The translations under genes were made by a program, and so were the position numbers. Under the pieces are notes generated by a model, which was not told the DNA's origin, did no database searches, and worked only from the letters and a program-made list of their open reading frames with translations. A stretch of 64,000 bases of DNA, from positions 76,346 through 140,345 of the forward strand of contig JBNKWP010000009.1 of assembly GCA_050299835.1 (NCBI GenBank), written 5' to 3'. The DNA comes from JAJDOD01 sp050299835. GTDB taxonomy: Bacteria > Pseudomonadota > Alphaproteobacteria > Rhodobacterales > Rhodobacteraceae. The stretch's first letter is position 1. Each line of letters begins with the position of its first letter. Positions 42,588 to 51,485 of this stretch are shown piece after piece.

Positions 42588-42633
42588 CGTGCCTGCGGCA
42601 CGTCGCCTTGCCGGGGAGGCTCTGCCTCCCCGG
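42588..42633 (-). repeat. two stem-loops between permease and ATPase genes
   Basis: CGTGCC-TGC-GGCACG (42588-42602) and a perfect CCGGGGAGGC/GCCTCCCCGG stem with TCT loop (42611-42633) fill the gap between two co-directed genes. Without a U-run they are more likely mRNA-stabilising or repeat-type stems than a full terminator. Confidence 0.65.
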
Positions 42634-42669
42634 ACCCCTCCGGGATATTTTCGGGCCAATAATAGAGCA

Positions 42670-44082
42670 TCAGTCCCTCAGACTTTCTTCGCGGAGGCCG
42701 TCGGCGAGGAGGTTGAGGCCGAGGACGAGGCTCATCAGGCTGAGGGCGGGGACGAGGGCCGGGTGCGGGTAGATGGAGAGGAGTTTGCGGCCATCGTTGA
42801 TGGTGGAGCCCCAGTCGGGGGATTCAGGGCTGAGGCCGAGGCCGAAGAAGCCGAGCGTGCCGAGGAGGATCGTGGTGTAGCCGATGCGCAGGCAGAAATC
42901 GACGATCAGCGGGCCGCGGGCGTTGGGCAGGATCTCCCAGAGCATGATGTACCAGGGGCCTTCGCCACGGGTCTGGCCAGCCGCCACGTAGTCGCGGGTC
43001 TTGATGTCGAGCGCGATGCCCCGGACGATGCGGAAGACCGTGGGGGAGTTGACGAAGACCACCGAGACGAAGACGACGAGGAGGTTGGGCGGGAACTCGA
43101 TGATCCCGAGCGGGTCGGCGTTCCAGGCGATGCCGGCATAGAGCCAGAGGCCGATCACCAGCGTGATGGCGAGGTAGATGTTGCGCTTGGTCGGCTGGAC
43201 GTAGAAGCGCGAGTTGATGAGGATCACCAGGAAGATGATCGGGAAGATGAAGAGCACGGCGGCCATGTAGACCGGGATGCCGGTGGCCACGATCTCGGGC
43301 GTGACCAGCAGGTAGAAGAGCAGGATTACCGGGAAGGCGAGGATCAGGTTCGCCAGGAAGGTGAGGAAGGTGTCGAGCTTGCCGCCGTAATAGGCAGCGG
43401 GCAGGCCCAGCGTGATGCCGACCATGAAGGCGAAAAGGGTGGCGAAGGGGGCGATGCGGATGACCTCCCACGCGCCCTTGATCACGCGGCTGAAGACGTC
43501 GCGGGCGAGGTTGTCGCCGCCGAGGAGATAATAAGGGTAGAGGCCGTCGCCTTCGGGTGTGGGCGTTCCGGGAACCTTGTTCTTCATGCCCGAGACCTGG
43601 GCGAGCGGATCGTGGGTGACGATCAGGTCGAGTGCGCCGAAGATGGCGGTGAAGACCCAGAACATGACGATGGCGAAGCCGATCATGCCTACGGTCGAGT
43701 CGAAGAGTTTCCCGTAAAGGCCGAGCTTTCGTTTGAAGGTGATCGACAGCGCGAAGGTGGCGGCCAGCGCGATCCAGACCGGCAGGAAGCGGGCGGCGAT
43801 GGTGCCGATGATGCCCTTGTTTTCCAGTCCGGGGAGGACGATGCCGCCGATGATGTAGGCGAGCGTGACAAGGACGACGCCGAGGAAGCTCCACTTCACG
43901 GCCTGCCCTGCGAGCGCGTTCGGGGTCTTCTTCACCACGAGTTGGTCGCCGACCACGTCAACTTCGGTGGCGAAGAAGCTGGTGACGATCTGGGCGAGGA
44001 CGGCGACGGCGAGCAGCGCCCAGAGGCCGAGGAAGATCGGGTTGAGGAAGGAAAGGCTGCCGGTCCAAGTTAGCGGGTCCAT
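42670..44082 (-). CDS. peptide-type ABC transporter permease (DppC-like), N-terminally extended
   Basis: A 470-residue permease, longer than the usual ~300. Extra hydrophobic segments in the first 150 residues precede the standard region with the cytoplasmic EAA-type loop (KTRDYVAAGQTRGEGPWYIMLWEILPNARGPLIV) and FLGLGLSPESPDWGSTI. HDPLAQVSGMKN near residue 175 is the typical first periplasmic loop. A strong GAGGAGGACTTCAG precedes the ATG, which lies 13 bp inside the end of the preceding small gene. Confidence 0.92.
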   Translation of the reverse strand: MDPLTWTGSLSFLNPIFLGLWALLAVAVLAQIVTSFFATEVDVVGDQLVVKKTPNALAGQAVKWSFLGVVLVTLAYIIGGIVLPGLENKGIIGTIAARFLPVWIALAATFALSITFKRKLGLYGKLFDSTVGMIGFAIVMFWVFTAIFGALDLIVTHDPLAQVSGMKNKVPGTPTPEGDGLYPYYLLGGDNLARDVFSRVIKGAWEVIRIAPFATLFAFMVGITLGLPAAYYGGKLDTFLTFLANLILAFPVILLFYLLVTPEIVATGIPVYMAAVLFIFPIIFLVILINSRFYVQPTKRNIYLAITLVIGLWLYAGIAWNADPLGIIEFPPNLLVVFVSVVFVNSPTVFRIVRGIALDIKTRDYVAAGQTRGEGPWYIMLWEILPNARGPLIVDFCLRIGYTTILLGTLGFFGLGLSPESPDWGSTINDGRKLLSIYPHPALVPALSLMSLVLGLNLLADGLREESLRD

Positions 44083-44369
44083 CTGAAGTCCTCCTCAAAA
44101 TTTCGTGGCACCTGAGGTAGTGTCAGCCGCCCGGAATCGGTCTGCCTGTAGATCCAAGCCTGTCCTTCTGGCGTAAAGCCATCCCGACACGCGAATGCGC
44201 TACCGGGCACGCCATCGAAATCTGGGCCGAGACGGATGCACTCAACGTAGTCTAATGGAACCGAAGTATGGTCGCTATGGTGGTGCTCGACGCGCTCCAA
44301 TTTCCGGACGCTTCGATCATACCACCAGTACAAGGAGCCAAGGATAAGGAGGAAAACCAACATCCGCAT
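44070..44369 (-). CDS. small membrane-anchored protein inside the ABC operon
   Basis: A 99-residue protein of unknown family. An N-terminal anchor (MRMLVFLLILGSLYWWYD) is followed by a basic/His stretch (VRKLERVEHHHSDHTS) and a small domain with two Cys (YVECIRLGPDFDGVPGSAFACRDGFTPEGQAWIY). AGGGAGAAC precedes the ATG. It starts 7 bp after the upstream permease stop and overlaps the next permease start, so it is translated as part of the operon. The Cys pair would be outside the membrane. Confidence 0.7.
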   Translation of the reverse strand: MRMLVFLLILGSLYWWYDRSVRKLERVEHHHSDHTSVPLDYVECIRLGPDFDGVPGSAFACRDGFTPEGQAWIYRQTDSGRLTLPQVPRNFEEDFRWTR

Positions 44370-44376
44370 GTTCTCC

Positions 44377-45423
44377 CTATGCGATCCGGATCCGGGGGTT
44401 CAGGAAGACATATCCGATGTCGGATATGAGCTGCGTCACCAGTACCACGAAGACGGCGGCAACCGAGCAGGCGAGCAGGAGCTCGATGTCGTTGTTGCCC
44501 GCCGCCTGCACCAGCGTCCAGCCGAAGCCTTTGTAGTTGAAGAGCGTCTCCACGATGACCACGCCGTTCAGGAGCCAGGGGAACTGCAGCATGATGACGG
44601 TGAAGGGGGCGATGAGCGCGTTTCGGAGCGCGTGTTTGAGGACGATGTTGCGGAAGCTGACACCCTTGAGACGCGCGGTGCGGATGTATTGGGCGGTCAT
44701 CACCTCGGTCATGCTCGCGCGGGTCATGCGGGCGATGTAGCCCATGCCGTAAAGCGCGATGGTGAGGACGGGGAGGAAGAAGTTTTCGAAATTGGCGTTG
44801 TCGGCGGCGCTGGTCGCGGTGCCCTTGAAGATTTTCCAGCCCGCCGAGGAGGCCAGCACGGTGATGAAGATGACGCCGGAGACATATTCGGGGGTCGCGG
44901 TCGAGGCGATGGAGAAGGTCGAGAGCGAGCGGTCGAGCTTGGAGCCTTCGCGCATGCCCGCGAGCACGCCGATCAGAAGCGCGGAGGGGACCATCAGGAC
45001 CATGACCCAGAACATGAGCTTGCCGGTCAGCGCCAGCCGCTTCTCGATGACGGTGCCCACTTCCTCCTTGAAGACGGTGGATTCGCCCCAGTCGCCTTGC
45101 AGGAGGCCGCAGAAACTGGGGGCCTCCTCGGCGGGTTGGCCGGGAGCGATGCAGCGGCCTGTCGTGTCGCCGGTTTCCGGGTCGGTATAGGTCCAGCCGG
45201 GGAGCACGCCGAGCCAGCGGCCGTATTTGACCGGCAGCGGGTCGAGATAGCCGCGCTTCGACAGCCAGCTTTCGACCTGCTCGTCCGACATCCGCATGTT
45301 GCCTTGCGTTTTCGCCAGCTTTTCGAGGTTGGGATAAAGGTTCGTCAGGAAGAAAACGATGAAGGTCAGGCATATGGCGGTGAGGATCATCACGCCGAGG
45401 CGCCTGATAATAAAGAGACCCAT
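44377..45423 (-). CDS. peptide-type ABC transporter permease (DppB-like)
   Basis: A 348-residue permease. It starts MGLFIIRRLGVMILTAICLTFIVFF, the DppB/OppB N-terminal helix, then a long periplasmic loop, five further helices, and the ATPase-coupling loop YIRTARLKGVSFRNIVLKHALRNALIAP. AGGGGAAAACC precedes the ATG. It is the second gene of the importer operon, after the binding-protein gene. Confidence 0.94.
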   Translation of the reverse strand: MGLFIIRRLGVMILTAICLTFIVFFLTNLYPNLEKLAKTQGNMRMSDEQVESWLSKRGYLDPLPVKYGRWLGVLPGWTYTDPETGDTTGRCIAPGQPAEEAPSFCGLLQGDWGESTVFKEEVGTVIEKRLALTGKLMFWVMVLMVPSALLIGVLAGMREGSKLDRSLSTFSIASTATPEYVSGVIFITVLASSAGWKIFKGTATSAADNANFENFFLPVLTIALYGMGYIARMTRASMTEVMTAQYIRTARLKGVSFRNIVLKHALRNALIAPFTVIMLQFPWLLNGVVIVETLFNYKGFGWTLVQAAGNNDIELLLACSVAAVFVVLVTQLISDIGYVFLNPRIRIA

Positions 45424-45481
45424 GGTTTTCCCCTGTTATCGGAGGCTGGCGTGATCGCTGGCCCCCTGCCCCATGGCGTAA

Positions 45482-45505
45482 GGGCCGCCCCATTCGGTGC
45501 GGCCC
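45482..45505 (-). repeat. intercistronic stem-loop after the binding-protein gene
   Basis: GGGCCGC (45482-45488) pairs with GCGGCCC (45499-45505) around a 10-nt loop, 12 bp after the substrate-binding-protein stop. Such stems often protect the upstream message, giving more binding protein than permease. Confidence 0.6.
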
Positions 45506-45517
45506 CTGCCGGTTTCG

Positions 45518-47185
45518 TTAAGCCGCGAAGCCGAACTTGTAGAGATGGAACTCGTGCGCCGGGTGCTTTTCGGCACCGACCACGGTGCCGTTGTGGTGGT
45601 TGTAGAGCGAACGCCAATAGGGCTGGATGATGACTCCATCGTCCCGCATGATCTGTTCGAGCTTGGCCATCACCGCGCTGCGTTCGGCGGCATCGGCGAC
45701 AGAAAGCGCTTCGCCCATCAGCGCGTCGAACTCCGGGTTGGCATAGGCGGATTCGTTCCAGGCCTCGCCAGAGCGATAAGCCAGCGCCATCACCTGCACT
45801 TCCAGCGGTCGGTGATTCCAGGTCGTGGCGCTGAACGGGTATTTCGTCCAGTCGTTCCAGAAGGTCGCGCCCGGCAGCACCGTGCGCTTGACCGGGATGC
45901 CCGCATCACGAAGCTGGGCCGCAACCGCGTCGCCGGAGTTGCGTTCGAAATCGTCATCGACAGTGATCAATTCATGCTCGAAATCGGCGAATTCGGTGCT
46001 GTCCATCAGTTCCTTCGCCGCCGCCGGATCGTAAGGCGCGGGGCCGATATCGGCATAGGCGGGATGAATCGGGCAGACATGGTGGTTTTCGGCGACCGTG
46101 CCACGACCGGAGTAGCCGAGTTCAAGCACGATCGCGTTGTCGACCGCCAAGGCGAGCGCGCGCCGCACCTCCGGTGTTGCATAGGGCACGCGGCCATCGA
46201 CTTCTGCCACCTGGTTCGGACGGAAGACCAGCGTGGCGGCTGTGACCGCTTCGGTCCGCGTCCAGCCGAGGCTGTCGAACACGTCGATAAATTCGCCCAC
46301 GGTCTCGTAAAGCAGGTCGACCTCTTCGGCATCGGCTGCCGCCATCCAGGCCGCCGGGTCGTTGCCGTAGTCGATGAACTCGATCCGGTCGAGATAGGGG
46401 CCGCCCCAGCCTTCGGCCTCGGTGCCCCACCAGGTGTGATCGGTGTTGCGCTCGATGACCGCCTTTACGCCGACCTCCAGAGAAACCGGACGGAACGGGC
46501 CGGTTCCGATGCCATGATCGTAAACGTCGCCGCCGTCATAGCTTGAATGCGTAATCGCCGCCGGGTAATCGGACATGTTGGCAATGACCGAGATGTCAGG
46601 CGAAGAAAGGTTGAGGACGACGGTCAGATCGTCCACGATCTCGATCGCGCCGTCGCGCGCCTGGCCGGTTTCGCTGTCGATGAGACTGGTCATACGGCTG
46701 GCCATCGAGTTGTCTTCGATCGTGCTGTCGCACCAGCCGGTGATATTTCGGGCCACGTCCTCCGCCGTGAAGGCGTCGCCGTTGTTCCATGTCACGCCGG
46801 GGCGAACGTTAAGCGTATACTGCGTGGCGTTGTCATTGACCGACCAGCCTTCAAGCAGCATCCCCCGAAACGTCCCGTCGGCATTGTACTCGACGAGATA
46901 TTCCAGGAAACCACGCGACTGATTGCCGATCTCGGACCAGTCATAGGTCCGTGGCTCCTTCATCGCTTTGACCAGCATCTGAATACGAAGCGTGCCGCCC
47001 TCTTGCGCGTGGGCCGCGGCCTGCACGGGGGCCGTTGCCCCGATCAGTCCGTACGCCGTGGTGGACGCAACGCCGAGCGCGGTTGCCCGGGTGAGGAACT
47101 CGCGGCGGTCGATCTTGCCCTGGCGGAATTCGTCGGCGTGCATCCTGGCCGCCGGGTGAATCCGTGACGGATTGTTCTTGGTCAT
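45518..47185 (-). CDS. family 5 extracellular solute-binding protein (peptide ABC importer)
   Basis: A 555-residue periplasmic binding protein (SBP_bac_5). The N-terminus has a Tat-like signal, DRREFLTRATALGVASTTAYG (twin Arg at 27-28), after a long leader. The fold marks are MLLEGWSVNDNATQYTLNVRPGVTWNNGDAFTAEDV and the DPAAAKELMDSTEF region. It delivers a peptide or similar solute to the two permeases; the ligand is not predictable. GGGAGTTGAGAC precedes the ATG. It is the first gene of the importer operon, adjacent to an AraC regulator. Confidence 0.92.
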   Translation of the reverse strand: MTKNNPSRIHPAARMHADEFRQGKIDRREFLTRATALGVASTTAYGLIGATAPVQAAAHAQEGGTLRIQMLVKAMKEPRTYDWSEIGNQSRGFLEYLVEYNADGTFRGMLLEGWSVNDNATQYTLNVRPGVTWNNGDAFTAEDVARNITGWCDSTIEDNSMASRMTSLIDSETGQARDGAIEIVDDLTVVLNLSSPDISVIANMSDYPAAITHSSYDGGDVYDHGIGTGPFRPVSLEVGVKAVIERNTDHTWWGTEAEGWGGPYLDRIEFIDYGNDPAAWMAAADAEEVDLLYETVGEFIDVFDSLGWTRTEAVTAATLVFRPNQVAEVDGRVPYATPEVRRALALAVDNAIVLELGYSGRGTVAENHHVCPIHPAYADIGPAPYDPAAAKELMDSTEFADFEHELITVDDDFERNSGDAVAAQLRDAGIPVKRTVLPGATFWNDWTKYPFSATTWNHRPLEVQVMALAYRSGEAWNESAYANPEFDALMGEALSVADAAERSAVMAKLEQIMRDDGVIIQPYWRSLYNHHNGTVVGAEKHPAHEFHLYKFGFAA

Positions 47186-47362
47186 GTCTCAACTCCCTGT
47201 GAAACGTCTGTCTTTGGTGCTTGTTCTGGCTGTTCTTCCGACAGTGCACCTTGTCCCTGCCGCCATTTCTTCACGCCTATGGCGTTGCGTCAACGGCTGC
47301 TTCCGGCAAAAGGTGTAACAAAAACGACAGCCACCTAATCCGAAAACGACATCTGCGGTCAT

Positions 47363-48244
47363 TCAGGCGTCGTTGCGGAACTCCGACGGGCTTTGACCCG
47401 AACGCGAACGGAAAGCGCGGGTGAAGTAGGCGGCGGAGGCGAAACCGCATTTCCGGGCCACTTCCGCGATCTGGATATTGGTGTCGCGCAGGAGGCGGCG
47501 GGCTTCGAAATGCCGCCGGTCGGAAAGGATGTCGAGCGCGGCGCGGCCCGCCACCTTGCGGCAGACGCGGCTGAGATGGGTCGGTGTCACACCAAGGAGA
47601 CCGGCATAGTGTTGGACCCCCGCAGGCTCGCGGAAATCGCGTTCCACCAGCGCCGTAAAGGCTTCCGCCAGACGGTGCGCGGCGGTGTCCAGGCGGGTAG
47701 CCGAGGACGGGTTGGAGATATGCGCATAAGCCTCGCCGATCCGGGACAGCCAGATGGAGAGCAGGCCCGCATGGTAGGTCAGCGCGCGGTTGGTGAACTC
47801 GGCCTCGCCGGACAGCTCGCGCTGCATCGCTTCGATCATGCCGGTGAGTTCGCGCTGCTGCTGGGCTTCCTGGACGCGCAGGTGCATCGGCTCGACCGGC
47901 CAGTCGAGGGCGGGATCATCCGGCAGGAAGACGACGGAGCCAAGGACGGGGCCCATGGTGGTGAAACCGTGCATGGTCTGTTTCGGCAGGAAGACAAGGT
48001 TGTGGGGCCCGTAGCCGCTGTTGCGCCCCGCCACGGTCAGCCGTCCCTGCCCCCGCGTGAACCAGATCAGGACCGGACGGTCATAGCTGCGCATCGCCTC
48101 CGTGCGCCAGCGCCCGCCCTGAACCATGCGTCCGACAGATGTGATTTCGACCGGCGCAACATCCGGTTCCGGCAATACGACAGGCTGTGCCAAAGGCTCT
48201 GCGCGCACAGGTTGCGGCAGCAGCGTTAAACGCGGCAATGACAT
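47363..48244 (-). CDS. AraC-family transcriptional regulator
   Basis: A 293-residue regulator. The N-terminal cupin-like sensor covers residues 45-110 (RSYDRPVLIWFTRGQGRLTVAGR, NLVFLPKQTMHGFT). The C-terminal pair of HTHs lies at about 195-290 (HYAGLLGVTPTHLSRVCRKVAG; IQIAEVARKCGFASAAYFTRAFRSRSGQSPSEFR). It sits just upstream of the peptide importer on the same strand, 177 bp from its first gene, and probably controls it. Direct repeats at 48273-48292 lie 29 bp upstream of its start. Confidence 0.92.
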   Translation of the reverse strand: MSLPRLTLLPQPVRAEPLAQPVVLPEPDVAPVEITSVGRMVQGGRWRTEAMRSYDRPVLIWFTRGQGRLTVAGRNSGYGPHNLVFLPKQTMHGFTTMGPVLGSVVFLPDDPALDWPVEPMHLRVQEAQQQRELTGMIEAMQRELSGEAEFTNRALTYHAGLLSIWLSRIGEAYAHISNPSSATRLDTAAHRLAEAFTALVERDFREPAGVQHYAGLLGVTPTHLSRVCRKVAGRAALDILSDRRHFEARRLLRDTNIQIAEVARKCGFASAAYFTRAFRSRSGQSPSEFRNDA

Positions 48245-48272
48245 ACTGGTACCCTACCCCCCAGGCGGTTTA

Positions 48273-48292
48273 TGGCAAAATTGTGGCAAAAT
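48273..48292. promoter_or_regulatory. direct repeats upstream of the AraC gene
   Basis: TGGCAAAAT occurs at 48273-48281 and 48284-48292, an 11-bp period. The shorter word GGCAAAA recurs at 47305-47311 upstream of the binding-protein gene. This fits an AraC-type site used for self-control and operon control, but it is inference. The remaining 48293-48589 holds no supportable gene. Confidence 0.45.
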
Positions 48293-48454
48293 CGCTTGGC
48301 CGGAGTCAATCTCGCTACAACTTGCGAGGGATGGTCTGGCCCGATCGGGTGACCTTTCGGTGACTCCGGACAGGACCCTCCACTTCAAGATGATGTGGTT
48401 TTCCGACGATTCTCCGGTATCGGCGGCAAGATGTTGGCTGACACGGGAACCTCA

Positions 48455-48475
48455 ACTTGCAGGAGACTTGCAGGA
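48455..48475. repeat. ACTTGCAGGA direct repeat, 11-bp period
   Basis: ACTTGCAGGA at 48455-48464 is repeated at 48466-48475 in the non-coding gap between the AraC and thioredoxin-like genes. Its role is unknown. Confidence 0.6.
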
Positions 48476-48589
48476 CGGGTGCCCGACGGGACGCGCGTGC
48501 GCGCCCGGCAACCGTCAATAATCGCGGCCCGAGTGCCTTTTTGTTCGTTCATCTTCGGTATTCGGCGAATCGGAGTTTGGCCGGAACGG

Positions 48590-49144
48590 TCAGGCCGCCT
48601 TCCACTTGATCGAACATCCCATGGACGGGATCTGATCCTGCGGGCCCTTCGCCGTCTCTGCCACCTGCTTCATCGCGTCGTAGAGATCGCGCGGCAGGTC
48701 TTCCTCGACCGGTTTGGCACGGGAGGCGTCGAGGCGGCCCCGGTATTGCAGGCCCTTGCCGGCGTTGAAGCCGAAGAAATCGGGCGTGCAGACCGCGTCA
48801 TAGGCGCGGGCGACGGATTGGTCTTCGTCGTGAAGATAGGGGAAGGGGAAGCTGCGCTCCTGAGCCATCTTTTTCATGTTTTCGAAACTGTCGGCGGGAT
48901 GCGTGGTGGCGTCATTGGAGCAGATCGCGGCCACGCCGATGCCGAGGTCTTTGAGGTCACGGGCATCGCGGATGATCTTGTCGAGGACCGCGAGGACGTA
49001 GGGACAATGGTTGCAGATGAACATGACGAGCGTCCCGTTCGGTCCGGCGATGTCATCGTAGCTGTAGGTCTTGCCGTCGGTGGCGGGGAGGGTGAAGGCC
49101 GGGGCGGGCCAGTCGAAGTCGCAGATGGGGGGTGTGGCGGCCAT
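48590..49144 (-). CDS. thioredoxin-fold AhpC/TSA-like protein
   Basis: A 184-residue cytoplasmic redox protein. The redox motif is FICNHCPYVLAV near residues 42-53, with NGTLVMFICNHCPY matching the thioredoxin-family group near AhpC/TSA. DEDQSVARAYDAVCTPDFFGFN contains the cis-Pro region, and the end reads IPSMGCSIKWK, a third conserved Cys. The role is probably peroxide or thiol chemistry. AAGGAGAAGAGACC precedes the ATG. Confidence 0.87.
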   Translation of the reverse strand: MAATPPICDFDWPAPAFTLPATDGKTYSYDDIAGPNGTLVMFICNHCPYVLAVLDKIIRDARDLKDLGIGVAAICSNDATTHPADSFENMKKMAQERSFPFPYLHDEDQSVARAYDAVCTPDFFGFNAGKGLQYRGRLDASRAKPVEEDLPRDLYDAMKQVAETAKGPQDQIPSMGCSIKWKAA

Positions 49145-49260
49145 GGTCTCTTCTCCTTACCAGAATTTCGACCACGATTTGCTGCGTGGCTTTCCGGCCT
49201 AGCTTAGGTTGGTCTGAGGCAAGTCTCGTGCAATGCAAATCATCCCAAAATCCTTAAAGT

Positions 49261-49509
49261 CTAAGTTTGGTCCTTCATACAGTACGAGCAGCGGCCAACG
49301 TCTTTGTATCGTTCTCCGAGCGAGTCCATAAACTCCTGAGCTTGTCGGACCGATGGAAGACCGGGATCAGGATAGGCTGGATGCCAGTATGTCGGACCTG
49401 TGCCCATGTCCTGATTTTCCATGCCTTGACCAAAGCGGCAGAACTTGCATTCTCCGAAATGAATTCGCGCCCTTCCATGAGGTGGGATCACTTTGACAAA
49501 ATAGCTCAT
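49261..49509 (-). CDS. small two-CxxC protein, possible zinc ribbon
   Basis: An 82-residue protein reading MSYFVKVIPPHGRARIHFGE. It has CKFC near residue 21 and CSYC near the C-terminus, which can bind zinc. No known family is recognised. TTGGAGAACGC precedes ATG 49509, chosen over an upstream in-frame ATG at 49530. It lies 36 bp after pepF on the same strand. Confidence 0.62.
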   Translation of the reverse strand: MSYFVKVIPPHGRARIHFGECKFCRFGQGMENQDMGTGPTYWHPAYPDPGLPSVRQAQEFMDSLGERYKDVGRCSYCMKDQT

Positions 49510-49545
49510 GCGTTCTCCAATAGGGTTCAAGGTGAGATCGATACC

Positions 49546-51363
49546 CTACCCCTCCATCGCCTCCAGTTCGTCAATGAAGCCCGAGATCATGCTCAGGCCC
49601 TTGTCCCAGAACGCCGGGTCGCTCGCATCCAGCCCGAAGGGGGCCAGCAACTCCTTGTGGTGCTTCGAGCCGCCCGCTTTCAGCATGTCGAAATACTTCG
49701 ACTGGAAGTCGGCGTCGCCTTCTTCGTAGACGGCGTAGAGCGCGTTCACCAGCCCGTCGCCGAAAGCATAGGCGTAGACGTAGAAGGGCGAGTGGACGAA
49801 GTGGGGGATGTAGGCCCAGAAGCTCTCATAGCCTTCCATGAAGCGGAACGCGGGGCCGAGGCTTTCGCCCTGGACGCTCATCCAGAGGGCGCCGATGTCG
49901 TCGGGTGTCAGTTCTCCGGCGCGGCGGGCGTCGTGGAGTTTGCACTCGAAATCGTAGAACGCGATCTGGCGGACGACGGTGTTGATCATGTCCTCCACCT
50001 TGCCGGCCAGCAGCACCTTGCGTTCAGCGGGATTGGGCGCGTCGGCGAGGAGTTTGCGGAAGGTGAGCATTTCGCCGAAGACCGACGCGGTCTCGGCCAG
50101 CGTCAGCGGTGTGGAGGACAGCAGTTCGCCCTGCCCTGCCGCGAGGCGTTGGTGGACGCCGTGGCCGAGTTCGTGGGCCAGCGTCATCACGTCGCGCGGT
50201 TTGCCGAGATAGTTGAGCATCACGTAGGGGTGCGCGTCGGCGACGGTTGGGTGGGCGAAAGCGCCGGGGGCCTTGCCGGGTTTCACCGGCGCGTCGATCC
50301 AGCCCTTGTCGAAGAAGGGCTCGGCGAGGCGGGCCATTTCAGGGTCGAAGCCGCCATAGGCATCGAGAACGGTCTTGCGGGCCTGTTCCCAGCCGATCTT
50401 GCGGTCGCTTTCCATCGGCAGCGGCGCGTTGCGGTCCCAGACTTCCATCACATCGAGGCCGAGCCAGTTGCGCTTCAGTTCATAGTAACGGTGGGACAGC
50501 TTGGGGTAGGCTTCGACCACGGCGTTGCGGAGCGCTTCGACCACCTCGGGTTCGACGTGGTTCGAGAGGTGACGGCCGGTCTGGGGCGTGGGCATGCCGC
50601 GCCAGCGGTCCTCGATCTCCTTCTCCTTGGCGAGCGTGTTGTGGACGCGGGCGAAAAGCTTGATGTTGTCGCCGAAGACCTTTGCCACCTCGCGGGCGGC
50701 GGCTTCGCGCAAGGCGCGGTCCTGGTCGGTGAGGTGGTCGAGGGCGGCCTCCAGCGGCTTTTCCTCGCCATTGACGGTGAAGGTCAGGCCCGCGACGGTT
50801 TCGTCGAAGAGACGGTTCCACGCGGCAGCGCCGACGGTGGACTGGTCGTGGAGGAATTTCTCCAGCTCGTCGGAGAGCTGGTAGGGGCGCATGGTACGCA
50901 TCCGGTCGAAGATCGGTTTGTAGCGGGCGAGGTCGGCGTTTGCCACGAACCAGCCGTCCAGCGTGGCGTCCTCGATCCTGTTCACTTCGAGGGAGAAGAA
51001 CACGAGCGGCGTGGTGTAGGCGGTGATCTTGTCCTGTGCGTCGGACATGGCCTTGGCGCGGATCGGATCGGTGGTGATCTGGTAATAGCGGAGGCCGTGG
51101 TAGGACATGATGCGGCCCGCAATCAGGTCGATCTTTTCGTAGCGGAGGACGCAGTCGAGCATCTCCTCGGCGGAAAGACCCGCGAGCTTGCCTTCGAAGT
51201 CACCGGCGAAATCGGCGCAGGCCTTCTCCAGCCAGTCCATGTCGCGCTTCAGTTCCGGTGCGTCGGGGTCGGCATAGAGGTCGGCCAGATCCCATTCAGG
51301 GAGGTCGCCGAACTCTCCGGCACTGGTGTTGGCGTCGAAGACGGGCTGGGGGGTGAAGCGCAT
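49546..51363 (-). CDS. pepF: M3-family oligoendopeptidase F
   Basis: A 605-residue cytoplasmic zinc peptidase that cuts short peptides. The zinc motif HELGH is at residues 397-401 (TLAHELGHGVHQ) with the third ligand in TLAETASVFGEML. The Tyr-rich substrate region HFVHSPFYVYAYAFGDGL lies near the C-terminus. AAAAGGACG precedes ATG 51363. A second, damaged copy of its promoter, ribosome site and first codons lies at 52439-52548. Confidence 0.95.
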   Translation of the reverse strand: MRFTPQPVFDANTSAGEFGDLPEWDLADLYADPDAPELKRDMDWLEKACADFAGDFEGKLAGLSAEEMLDCVLRYEKIDLIAGRIMSYHGLRYYQITTDPIRAKAMSDAQDKITAYTTPLVFFSLEVNRIEDATLDGWFVANADLARYKPIFDRMRTMRPYQLSDELEKFLHDQSTVGAAAWNRLFDETVAGLTFTVNGEEKPLEAALDHLTDQDRALREAAAREVAKVFGDNIKLFARVHNTLAKEKEIEDRWRGMPTPQTGRHLSNHVEPEVVEALRNAVVEAYPKLSHRYYELKRNWLGLDVMEVWDRNAPLPMESDRKIGWEQARKTVLDAYGGFDPEMARLAEPFFDKGWIDAPVKPGKAPGAFAHPTVADAHPYVMLNYLGKPRDVMTLAHELGHGVHQRLAAGQGELLSSTPLTLAETASVFGEMLTFRKLLADAPNPAERKVLLAGKVEDMINTVVRQIAFYDFECKLHDARRAGELTPDDIGALWMSVQGESLGPAFRFMEGYESFWAYIPHFVHSPFYVYAYAFGDGLVNALYAVYEEGDADFQSKYFDMLKAGGSKHHKELLAPFGLDASDPAFWDKGLSMISGFIDELEAMEG

Positions 51364-51438
51364 GTGGGGCGTCCTTTTTCGGTTCAGGACTGAGTTAGCC
51401 GTGGGGGCCGGGTGGTTCAAGGTTTTGGGTGGGGGGAG
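51321..51438. repeat. direct repeat A: pepF first codons and promoter region
   Basis: This segment covers about the first 14 codons of pepF, its ribosome site and about 75 bp upstream. A near-identical direct copy lies at 52439-52548, with a few small deletions and substitutions. The two copies bracket the methyltransferase gene. Confidence 0.85.
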
Positions 51439-51485
51439 GGTGAATGATGGACGTCGACGCTCAAATTACCGCGCCGGGTTCCACA

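Noticed and set aside
42588..42633. Full intrinsic terminator inside the ABC importer operon
   Set aside because: Stem is strong but no U-run follows, and the flanking genes clearly belong together.
41274..44073. Long acidic open frames on the + strand
   Set aside because: Antisense to the ABC ATPase and permease genes, which carry clear motifs and ribosome sites.
49267..51393. 708-codon open frame on the + strand
   Set aside because: Antisense to pepF, composition typical of a mirrored GC-rich gene (Val/Glu/Gly-rich), no recognisable domain.
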